NCBI GenBank assembly: GCA_012064415.1
Contig: SSNU01000119.1
Location: 186,001 to 250,000, forward strand
DNA from: Gyrodactylus bullatarudis
Taxonomy: Eukaryota; Platyhelminthes; Monogenea; Gyrodactylidea; Gyrodactylidae
Direction of reading: 5' to 3'
DNA: 64,000 bases
Positions 1 to 8,889 of the stretch are shown piece after piece (the stretch's first letter is position 1; each line of letters opens with the position of its first letter). Under the pieces are notes generated by a model. The model saw nothing but the letters and a program-made list of their open reading frames with translations. It was not told the origin of the DNA and ran no database searches. The position numbers were made by a program, and so were the translations under genes.

Positions 1-702
1 ATAAATCCCTAGTTTTTTTCCCCTCCATGAGATGAAATAATAAATAAATTGATTCTCAACTGGGTAGACAATGCTTTTCTTCATGTTCCACACCATAACT
101 ACATATATATAATACAGTAATTACAGTGCTTAAAATCATTGATGACTATGCGACCATGTGTCTGTTAGTCGATCAGTGAGATAATGATAAGATATATAGC
201 GTTTACATGTATTCTGATTTCTGCGTTGTAGGCTGAAAAGTAATTCATTACTAAGGTCATTCTCGTTGTTTGTTGAAGATGGCAGGCAGGGTTCCTTTCT
301 CTCTCTCTATTCGACATTGTGACCTTAAAAATAAATAACCAAGCAGCGTAAAAAACGGGAAATATTAATCATTCAAATTTCCTGGCTGTATTTTTAGCAT
401 ACACACACACAGGATTAGTCATTGAATGATAATTTTTCTTGAACGAATTTCCATCTATTACGTCATCATACATAAATACATCAGGGTGTAGAAAGAAACA
501 TGCCTGTCTAGATGTAATCTTTTTTTCAAAGCATCAATATTAGACTCGCTGTAGGATAGACTTGTTCTAGTTAGTTAGGAGTCAAATTTATTTTAATTTA
601 TGGATTATACTTGCAAGTAGATACATGTTTTTGCTCAAGTAAATGAAACATAAATTGATTTTGTTGATGACTAAAAATAAAGATAGCTCATTCAAAAGAA
701 TC
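1..702. other. Left-edge non-coding stretch
   Basis: No open frame of note and no recognisable RNA gene. It holds short simple repeats (a CT run near 298-309 and an AC run near 400-411) and AT-rich sequence, and probably includes the 3' flank of the minus-strand AK6 transcript. Confidence 0.5.
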
Positions 703-1216
703 ATGATAATTTATTAGCGAGCCTGGTTATCTTTTCAATATTTTGGACAAGTTCATTCTCTGTTTCATTGCGCAACTCATGGATAATATCATGGGAATAT
801 GAATCTCTAGCCTGATCAATGGAACAGTTGAGGATTTCAGAACTGAAATTCTCCATCTTTTTCTTTTCACAATAACTTCTGCTCTGATAACGTTTGGCCA
901 GAACCTGATTCTCAGCTCTGAGAACAATGACAAGACTGAACCATCGTTCTGGAAATAAATCTGAGTAGTGATAATCGAGAATGACATGGCCTTTTGACAT
1001 GACCTCTTCTAGATCATCAAGAATTCTATCTTCGTCAAGAATATGACATTGAAGCTCTTCGTCATAGCCATCGTAATAATTTTTTTCTTTTGCAAACTCA
1101 TTCAGATTAATGAATTTCCAGTCTTTCAGGGTTTTGGAGAGAGCTTCACAAAGAGTTGATTTACCTGTACCAGGAGTGCCAGTAACGAGAATGTTGGAGA
1201 GTTTAGATTTTTTCAT
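701..1216 (-). CDS. AK6: Adenylate kinase 6 (CINAP/Fap7 family)
   Basis: 171-residue single-exon protein, the usual size for this family. The Walker A loop GTPGTGKST lies at residues 13-21. It is followed by the family signatures YDGYDEE, ILDEDR, the DYH box and FPERWF. Known family role: a nuclear ATPase/adenylate kinase needed for late 18S rRNA cleavage and 40S subunit maturation. The start is the ATG at 1216, which precedes the P-loop by the normal distance. The start codon overlaps the last codons of an upstream ORF by 14 nt, so AK6 may be the second cistron of a dicistronic mRNA. The divergent BCAT gene begins about 80 bp beyond that upstream ORF. Identification is firm; the transcript structure is inference. 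Confidence 0.92.
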   Translation of the reverse strand: MKKSKLSNILVTGTPGTGKSTLCEALSKTLKDWKFINLNEFAKEKNYYDGYDEELQCHILDEDRILDDLEEVMSKGHVILDYHYSDLFPERWFSLVIVLRAENQVLAKRYQSRSYCEKKKMENFSSEILNCSIDQARDSYSHDIIHELRNETENELVQNIEKITRLANKLS

Positions 1217-1439
1217 TAAAATGCTCCAGTGAATTAGAATAGTCTAGGCTTAGACGCTCCAAGTTGTCAAAGTTAGTTTTTGTTTTTATCAGACGGTTTC
1301 TGTTAGCAGAAGAATTGATGAGGTTTGGGATCTCAGATTTCTTATTATGATCAGATATTTCAGTAGATACTAGAAGAAGTTTTTCCAGAAAGTTGGTAAA
1401 GCTATCAGCAACTTGATCAGTCAACTCAGTTCCAAGCAT
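1203..1439 (-). CDS. Small ORF overlapping AK6 start, unrecognised
   Basis: Using the first ATG (1439), this frame encodes 78 residues and ends in a TAA that overlaps the AK6 ATG out of frame by 14 nt. The product is hydrophilic, with a probable helical N-terminal half (VADSFTNFLEKLLLVSTEI) and an Asn/Ser-rich centre. No domain was recognised and no intron is evident. It occupies nearly all the space between AK6 and the divergent BCAT gene. It is either the first cistron of a dicistronic unit with AK6 or the last exon of something unseen. It could also be a chance frame, since 78 codons is modest for AT-rich DNA. Confidence 0.4.
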   Translation of the reverse strand: MLGTELTDQVADSFTNFLEKLLLVSTEISDHNKKSEIPNLINSSANRNRLIKTKTNFDNLERLSLDYSNSLEHFNEKI

Positions 1440-1520
1440 TAATTTAAACAATTTGTCATTACGAGCAGAGTGATACTTAATTGTTTTTCTGATTCATTGG
1501 AAAACTTTCAATTTAGAAAA

Positions 1521-3041
1521 ATGAAATTACAAACATTGATCTTCTCGAGAATCATTCGATATAGCTCGACATACAACCCTGTCTTCAAAGCCAGTGATGT
1601 CGAAATTATTCCTATCAAGAACAAAAATCCTGTGTCTACTAGTTTTGATTTTGGAGCTAATTTTACTGACCATATGCTAACCATTGATTGGGATGATAAA
1701 AACGGATGGCATAGACCAGTTATTTCAGAATTTAGAAACTTTGATATGCATCCAGCAAGTAGTATCCTTCACTATGCTATCGGAGTAATTCTTAAATTGT
1801 CATTTTAAAGAGTTTCGAGGGCATGAAAGCTCATCGCTGTGAAGACGGACGAGTGCGTCTCTTTAGACCAATGGAGAATATGGAGAGATTAGTGCGCAGT
1901 TCAGAAAGATCTTGTCTTCCTGTGAGTTTTTGTTTACTCTATGATGTTTTATGTTAGACTTTTGATACAAAAGAGCTGTTAAAGTTAATAAAGAAACTCG
2001 TCAAAATTGATGAGAGATTCGTTCCAAATGAGGATGACCAATCCCTCTACATTCGTCCAGCAATTATTAGCACAAGTGTAAATCATTCGATATAAAACCT
2101 TTTAGCCGATCCTTGGTCTTAATATACCAACAAATGCTAGACTTTTTGTAGTCAATAGTCCAGTTGGTTTCTATTACAAGGAAGGAATTAAGCCTCTTAG
2201 TTTACTAGCTGATCCAAAATATGTTAGGGCTACTTATGGAGGATGTGGTCAGTACAAGATGGCTGCGTAAGTACTTAATTTAACTGATATTTTGAATAGA
2301 AATTACGCCCCAACTGTCGCTATACAGAGGGAAGCTGCTAACATGGGCTGTAGTCAAGTCTTGTGGCTCTATGGCGAGGAACATTTCATCACAGAGGTGG
2401 GAACGATGAATATATTCGTTCATTTAACAACTGAAAGTGGAGGTTAGTGACATTGTTTTGTAAGAAGCGATAAATGACCTAATTTTTACTGTACACACTG
2501 TACAAGATGTATTCTTCTGATAATTTTTGAAGAGGCGTGTCACCAACTAATATCATGAGGTTGTTTTATAATCATATTTTCGATTGAAACTGATTTAATC
2601 GATTTGTATATTAATAATATTGTTAATAATCAGAGAACCAGGTGGTTACACACCCCTTGGACGGACTCATCCTTCCTGGTGTCACGAGAAAGTCGATCAT
2701 AGAGATTTTACAAGACTCAGTGAGTTGAAAGGAAACTGTCTCATTCTTAGGATAAGTACCAAATAGTTGAGAGAAATATGAGCATGAAGGAATTGGTCAA
2801 GGCAGTGCACGAGAACAGGGTCCATGAGATAATAGGCTGCGGGACCGCTTGTGTTGTCAGCTGTGTGGGGAATATCAAGTATCTCGGGGAGGAGCTAAGG
2901 ATACCTTGTCCAAAGGATGGTAGTCTCTTTGAGATGTTGTTGGGACACTTTAAGGAAATCAAGGTTAGTCTTTTTTGCTCATTTTTTCTTTCTTTGCAGA
3001 GGAGTAAAAAGGACCATCCCTGGCTAGAGCCAATCGACTAG
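1521..3041 (+). CDS. BCAT: Branched-chain amino-acid aminotransferase
   Basis: Eight coding exons: 1521-1784, 1811-1921, 1958-2077, 2106-2266, 2300-2442, 2634-2719, 2751-2963 and 3000-3041, together 379 codons. PLP class IV aminotransferase that interconverts Leu/Ile/Val and their 2-oxo acids. Seen: FTDHML..W near residue 55, FEGMKAHR, the PLP-lysine segment YKMAANYAPT (Lys about 216) and the phosphate-binding TEVGTMNIF. The N-terminus is rich in Arg/Ser/Leu ([11 protein letters not shown]), so mitochondrial import is likely. Six of the seven introns are 26-36 nt (26, 36, 28, 33, 31, 36) and one is 191 nt. The mammalian redox CVVC is here CVVSC. The start at 1521 is the first ATG in frame with the similarity and just precedes the targeting peptide. 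It is divergent from AK6 and convergent with PABPN1. Confidence 0.93.
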
Positions 3042-3368
3042 CCATCGGGGAGATTGAGAATAAAATTGTTAATTTTGTTAATAAATATAATATTTATAAT
3101 TTATAAATAAATACCTGACATTTTTTTTATTATAAAAAAGAGATTGTTTTTTTCAATTTTATGAAATGGAGTACAGAATGGTTTACTGTGTATATTATTA
3201 TTAACATACACAGTTTATATAATACATATATAAAAAGATGGATTTCAGAGAGAGAAATACAAACAGAAAGATGAAAAGATTTTGTCTATGCAGTTGCTGG
3301 AACGAGAAATCTTTGTACACAACGGCAGAGTTAAAGAGAAACGGTCTGTAAAATCAGTCCAACAACTT

Positions 3369-4107
3369 TCAATATGGGGTATACATATAGGAGGCTCTTC
3401 TTCGACTAGAAAGGTAATAGTAATGAGTATGATTCAATCATATTTATAAATATTCTTAGTAAACATATAGATGAATAGAAAAGAAACAAATAAAAATGCT
3501 TACGTTCTCATGTAGCCACCGGAACCTCGAACACGACCGAAACCTGCACCACCGCGAATCATGCCACGTCCTCGGAATGGTCGTCTAAAAGGTCGATTGG
3601 TAACCGACATTCCAGGGACATTTGATCGCTTTGGGAGTACGTTTATGACCCTATTACGGAATGTTGTATTATCCAGGGCAATAGCAGCTTCTACTGCGTC
3701 AATATTATCAAATTCTATGTATGCAAAACCTTTGGGATGTCCACTTTGACGATTACAAAGGATAGTGACCCTGTTTACAGCACCACATGCACGAAAGTAT
3801 TCTTCTAATTCCTCAGCGGTTGCACTATAATCAACATTTCTCACACAAACAGAACGAAGGTCAGCAACAGATTTATCCTCCAGAGTAAGAGTGATAGGCT
3901 CTAATATGGGCAAAGTAAAAATGAAAACTAACTAGCTGGAGATTCATCTGAATTTTTCATGCTGTGAAGTTTAGAAGCGTCATCTTCCATTTCTTTGACC
4001 CTTTGTTTGATCGCATCGAGTTCCTAAGATAAATAAGAAAGACTTACTGCATCAAATGTTGTGTCTATATTCCTAATAGAGTCTCCTAGATCTACATATT
4101 CTGACAT
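3369..4107 (-). CDS. PABPN1: Nuclear poly(A)-binding protein 2
   Basis: Coding exons in transcript order are 4107-4048, 4023-3933, 3900-3504 and 3405-3369, giving 194 residues. The known role of the family is binding nascent poly(A) in the nucleus, stimulating poly(A) polymerase and setting tail length. Seen: an N-terminal coiled coil (ELDAIKQRVKEMEDDASKL), one RRM (about residues 60-135) with RNP2 VCVRNVDY and RNP1 KGFAYIEF, then an Arg/Gly-rich tail. A last small exon restores the conserved Tyr-Thr-Pro-Tyr carboxyl end; reading through intron 3 would instead stop just after the third exon. Intron 1 is only 24 nt. The acidic/Ala-rich leader of the vertebrate protein is nearly absent. Its ATG lies 66 bp from the TMEM120 ATG on the other strand, so a shared promoter is likely. 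Confidence 0.93.
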
Positions 4108-4173
4108 TTTAAATAAATTTGCCGGTTAAAACACCAAACCCATTTGTTATATTGAATTTTAAAATAATTTTAA
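4108..4173. promoter_or_regulatory. 66-bp divergent promoter, PABPN1/TMEM120
   Basis: The whole interval between two opposed start codons is 66 bp of AT-rich DNA with no clear TATA box in either direction. Both 5' untranslated regions and the core promoter must fit here, or the promoters overlap the coding exons. This is inference from gene geometry only. Confidence 0.45.
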
Positions 4174-5209
4174 ATGGAAGAAATTTCGAACAACTACGAA
4201 AAATATGAAAATGAGTATGCAAAGTTTCAAGTAAGTTTCCCTCATTAATTCACCAGGGTCAATATGAAGATTATGTAAAATTAATTTCAAAAGTGAAAGA
4301 GGCTCAAGCCTCATGCCTTAAACAACTCAATCATCAAAATAAGTTTACAAAATTAATTCAAGATAAAATCAAGGCATGTCCCACTGGAGATGACCATGAT
4401 TTAAAGACTCGTCTTGAATCTATCGACTCAGATCTTTCAATCAAGTCGGCTCTTCTGAAAGATATTGGTGATACTCTACCAAAAAGTAATGGATTTTATC
4501 TCGGCGTTGTTGTTGGCAATGTCAACCTATCATTTAGTACAAAACAAGAAAAGTAATGCATTTTTTTAACCGCTAGGTTCGCCTACAAACACGATTATGA
4601 ATTATTCAAGGTGACTTTTGCTGGGATTTGTGCATTTTTAGCTCTGATTTTACTAAATTATTCGCTTAACCGTATTTTCGATACTCTTTATTTTTTCCTC
4701 CTTGTTTGGTATTACTGTACGTTAACGATTCGGGAAAAAATACTCATTATTAATGGGTCCAGGATAAAGGGTTGGTGGCATGTATATCATTTTATAATGA
4801 CCGCCGCCTCTGCATTAATGCTAATATGGCCAGAATCAACGTCCTATGAGAAGTTTAGAGACACATTTTTCACCTACATCCTTTACATACGTGAGATTTT
4901 CTTATTAAATAATCTTTAGATTTAATAAACTGCCTAACCTATCAATACCAAAAGGAGTGTCTCTATAAATTGAGAGCTCTTGGAATGCGTCATTCTATGG
5001 ACATAACCGTAGATGGATTTATGTCGTGGATGTTTCGCCATTTAAGCTTCATGATACCCTTCTTAATGACTGCATATGCTTTTCAGTTTTACATTGCTTA
5101 TTTCCTCCATAATTTATCGAAAGAAGAAAACATTCAAGAGTGGCACGTGAGTTCTTCAAACTTTTATCTCTTGTCTCTTGTCCAGTCAGGTTTCTTTCTT
5201 GTGCTTTAA
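4174..5209 (+). CDS. TMEM120: TMEM120 / TACAN multipass membrane protein
   Basis: Coding exons are 4174-4230, 4257-4552, 4577-4890 and 4920-5209, about 318 residues. An N-terminal coiled-coil half is followed by a hydrophobic half with about six membrane segments. Family blocks seen are PKSNGFYLGVVVGNVN, FLLVWYYCTLTIRE, NGSRIKGWW and the region LRALGMRHSMDITVDGF. The family is at the nuclear envelope/ER and has been linked to fat metabolism and mechanosensation, with an elongase-like fold that binds CoA. The introns are 26, 24 and 29 nt. The carboxyl end is uncertain. The frame reads hydrophobically to a stop at 5209, but a 35-nt intron from about 5149 would instead continue in another frame to a stop near 5276. 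Convergent with FEZ, 1.4 kb away. Confidence 0.92.
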
Positions 5210-5276
5210 GTTTAAGTGTCAATGAAATTGTTGTAAACAAACTTTTAGATGTAACATTCAATACTTTTTCTGGATA

Positions 5277-6630
5277 AATAAATCATCGAGTCAAAGTTAA
5301 ACAAAATAAGAAAAAATTAAAATTTAATTTTTTTTTCATGAAGGAAGCTGGTTTGAAAAATTTGATAAGTTTCATATTCATTTCCCTTATTCTAGATTTA
5401 ATCTCCGTCATAAATTACTATTCGAAACAATTTTCATTTTTAAAGAGTTCTAGAACTAAGATGAGGAAGATATCTTCTTAAATTAAGGTCACTTCAAGAC
5501 TGCATAATTTATCTTGATCTAGGTAAAAGGACAGGGGATTATTTTCCTGGTTTTGGCGTCCGGAAATCTATCAACAATATTCTTTGTCTTATTCCAAAAA
5601 ACGATACGCCGAAATAGTTCAATAACCAAGGCCTACCTAAAGAGGAAATATTCCTTCAGTTTATCAGAGCAGAGATCTGATTTAACAAGAAACAAATCGG
5701 TGCCAATATTTGTAACTGGTTAAAGTAATGATTGGGAAAATATCCAAAAAACATGAGAGTAATGAATTAGAAATTTAATTGTGATGAATAAAAATATTGA
5801 TTAAACAGAAATTATTACGAATAAGTAATTCACGTAGTTTTTCAAACACGTCCGAAAATCAACTTAAATTCATAATTTAGAAAATTGAAAGAAGATATAT
5901 TAAAACCAAATGTACATTTCTTGAAGTATCATCAGTGGTAATTCTTCAAAAATGATATGAGAAAATAAGAATAAAATGCAAGTTGAAAAAACACCAAAAC
6001 TCTCCAATAAATAGCAACAGTGGAGAGAAAAGTGAAAAATCTCACATAGGCCAAGGTAGTTGAAGATTAAAGGAATAGTTTTTTTGAACACAGATTAGGT
6101 TTATATAGGTTAATAAGAAATTTTTCTTTCACCCATACATCTATGCTGTCGTCATTGGGGTTTTTGTATAAACGAGAAGTAGCCCACCCTTGAGTCGCCT
6201 GAAGACGACTCTACACTGGGGCGTGAATCAACCTCTTCTATGTACGAGAGCGCAGCTAATCTGACTCACCAGAAGGCTTTGCAGTCGCTCACTTTCTGTC
6301 GAACGTAGATCGAATATCTCTATTCGGTGGTGATCGACACGACCTGCCACTCTCGATAGCAGGCCCACCTCGCAGCATGCATGACCGGCTCGTTTGAGTC
6401 ATTGCTTGAGTAGTTGCTTTTAGTTTTCTCATCCTTACCTTTTCTAATATCATTCATCAAGTTTATATTTCTCACATCGATATAGAAATGAAAAGTTCGT
6501 TTTTCATTGAACAAAATTCTTATTACAGTTTCAAATTATAATATTGGCAGACTCAAGTTCGTTTCCTCAATTGGCGCGTACACTATAAATTTTTTACAAT
6601 CAATATTATTTATTTATTTATCATCATTTG
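5277..6630. other. Intergenic stretch with repeat pieces and a GC-rich patch
   Basis: Between convergent TMEM120 and FEZ. No believable gene. It contains a member of a dispersed repeat (about 5905-6060, second copy near 28500-28690) and a clearly less AT-rich patch at about 6125-6400 with a perfect 6-bp hairpin (6192-6197 with 6206-6211). Small frames here (for example 5900-6091 and 6320-6514) look like chance. Confidence 0.5.
5905..6060. repeat. Dispersed repeat, copy 1
   Basis: Shares two blocks in the same order with 28500-28690: a block beginning ACCAAATGTACATTTCT and, about 70-120 bp on, a roughly 60-bp block around CCAATAAATAGCAACAG. The spacing differs, so both are diverged copies of one element of unknown class. 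Confidence 0.6.
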
Positions 6631-8889
6631 TCACTCACCATTCAATATGTACTCGGTAAGTTGATTCGATAGGTTTGGATTATTCTCAAGAATCGATTTC
6701 AAAAGTTCATTCACAGCAACTAGGTTTTGCAGTTCAGGTCCGCCAGAAGGATTTTGAGTCTTGTGGTATGGAATTATGGTTGAGTTTGCCTTCAAAGATA
6801 TAAACTCATCAGTTTACTTATAATTTTTCGAATGTAAAACCAAACCTCTGTCTAAAGCTTTCTTAGCTTCAATTTTATATATATTCCATATTTTACCAAG
6901 TCATTAATTATTATTAGATTGCTATCATTCTCTTGGTAATTGAGGCAATTTAGCTCACCGTTTTCTCAACTGATGTGAGTTTCTCTTCTCTGTCGGATTC
7001 TGTTACACAGGTTTGAGATTTGCTGAAAAGATTCAGAGAGAACCGCTTCTCGTTCACGTTTTCATTCTCGAAGGGGTCATTATTATTATTATTATTTACA
7101 ATCATATTCTTATTCAATGCCGAGTTTTGTAAATGATGGATTGCCCAATCTTTGATACGACTAAATCGATTTGTTTTACTCGTATTAGAAGGATCTGTCT
7201 GTTCATCTTCAGTGGGTTGATTTTCAAAAGAATGATCCCGACGACGTATACGATCTCTGAAAGCTGATGCTGCACTTGAGGCCGCCTCAAGGGCTGAAGA
7301 CAATACTGCCTTGTGTACACTTTTGTTCTGTGAAAAAAAGAATTAAGAAAATATTTACCTTGTTCATTAACTCATCTGGGGATAAGACTTTATCAATGTT
7401 GACCTTGGACTCGCCAATTTGTGAGAAATCAGGACTATTCATCAGACCAGAGTACTTTTGGTAATTGATTAGATTCACACTGGGCTCGGAGAAATCAAGC
7501 GATTCGAGGTTATCCACAAGACTGTATCTGTGGTAGGCTTTATCGATGAATTTCTGGATTGCATGAAACCTCTCGACGAAGATGTCTTTTTGCTCTCTTT
7601 CAAAGAGGAGCTCTTCCCTATAGGCCAGTTCTTGGACTAGAACAGCTGAATAGTTTTGGATTATATTCTCATATTCTTCGAGGAATTCTGTCAATTGTCT
7701 CATATCAAGATTGGTTAATTCTAATGATGAGAAGAGCCAATTAAAAGATGTATATATCAGTCATTTGTAGGGAAAATAAAATAGTTAATCGAGATTATAT
7801 GAATAAGAAGATGGCGGAGTGCCCTTCGAAACATTGGCCAGTGATTAATCTATTTTTGTATTTTTATTAATTTATTTAGACGTATATACAATGTATATAT
7901 TTATGGGAAACAAAAAAGGGGAGATGAAGATATTGAGTGCATATTCATAGTTGGAATAAAAGACAAAATAATCAATAATTCTTACAGTTGGGATCAATAA
8001 CATCTAAAAAATTCATCAATAATCAGGAAAAAATTTACAATAATTTAATAAAAAGCCTCAACTACTCAACTCATCTTTTGCCAAGATTTATCCCAGATCC
8101 CAATCTAAAGATGGTAATTTATTCTATCTAAAATTGACTATAGTGCTCCCTTACTGATTGCTATAAGAGGAAAATGTTTAAAATCTTTGGAGAGAATCCA
8201 ACATTACTTTATCAGAGTGTGCTTTGGACAGATGAGCTACAATGATTGCCTGTGTACTAATCCTGTGTACGAAAAACACCTAACCCAAGGAAAAACATTC
8301 TCACTTAAAATACTACTTTCAAAATACTAATCATATATAGCGTATATTCGTGGTAATAAAAACTTTCTATTCTAGAAAAACACGTCAGAACTCACTTTTA
8401 TAAGAATCTGTCATGATGCAATCAATGTGCTGATATTCATCCAAAGCCTCATCATCTTCATAAATAAACATAAATTCTTGACTTTCATTAAGCAACTCAA
8501 ATTCATTAATAAGATCATCTGCAGTACGAAATGGGCAATCAAAATCATCTGGTAATTGAGAAGTAACTAAGGAATGAAGATTGAAGATTTCATTGGAAAA
8601 CTCCTCATAAATTTCAAGGTTTTCTAATTTCTCAGGCAACGTGTTCAGGTCATGTGGAAGTGTAAGGGTATTTATAGATTCTGATACCTGAGTTTGGGTC
8701 AAGTTGATAAATAATGTATTGATTTTGCTACAAATAGAAATGAGGAAGGATAAGAACAAACTCATGTCGGTTGATTATTTTGAAGGGATCAAAGCAAGTC
8801 TTGAGATTTGATTCATCGTTCAAGGGCAAATCTGAGAAGAAATTGTCTAGATTCTGTTCAAATTTTTCTAAAAGCTCATTGAGACTCAT
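6631..8889 (-). CDS. FEZ: FEZ / UNC-76 family kinesin-1 adaptor
   Basis: Coding exons are 8889-8762, 8727-8396, 7720-7359, 7327-6959 and 6789-6631, giving 449 codons in one continuous frame. The known role of FEZ proteins is as kinesin-1 cargo adaptors for axonal transport and outgrowth. Seen: an acidic N-terminal half with the family block EIFNLHSL...DLINEFE, then the coiled-coil module starting RQLTEFLEEYENIIQNYSAV and LVQELAYREELLFERE, corresponding to the LVQQLARRDELEFEKE segment of known members. The last exon has a family-type carboxyl end (STIIPYHK ... LTEYILN). A run of six Asn lies in the fourth exon, in a linker that is variable in the family. Introns are 34, 675, 31 and 169 nt. The start is the first ATG after stops in frame. 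Confidence 0.85.
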
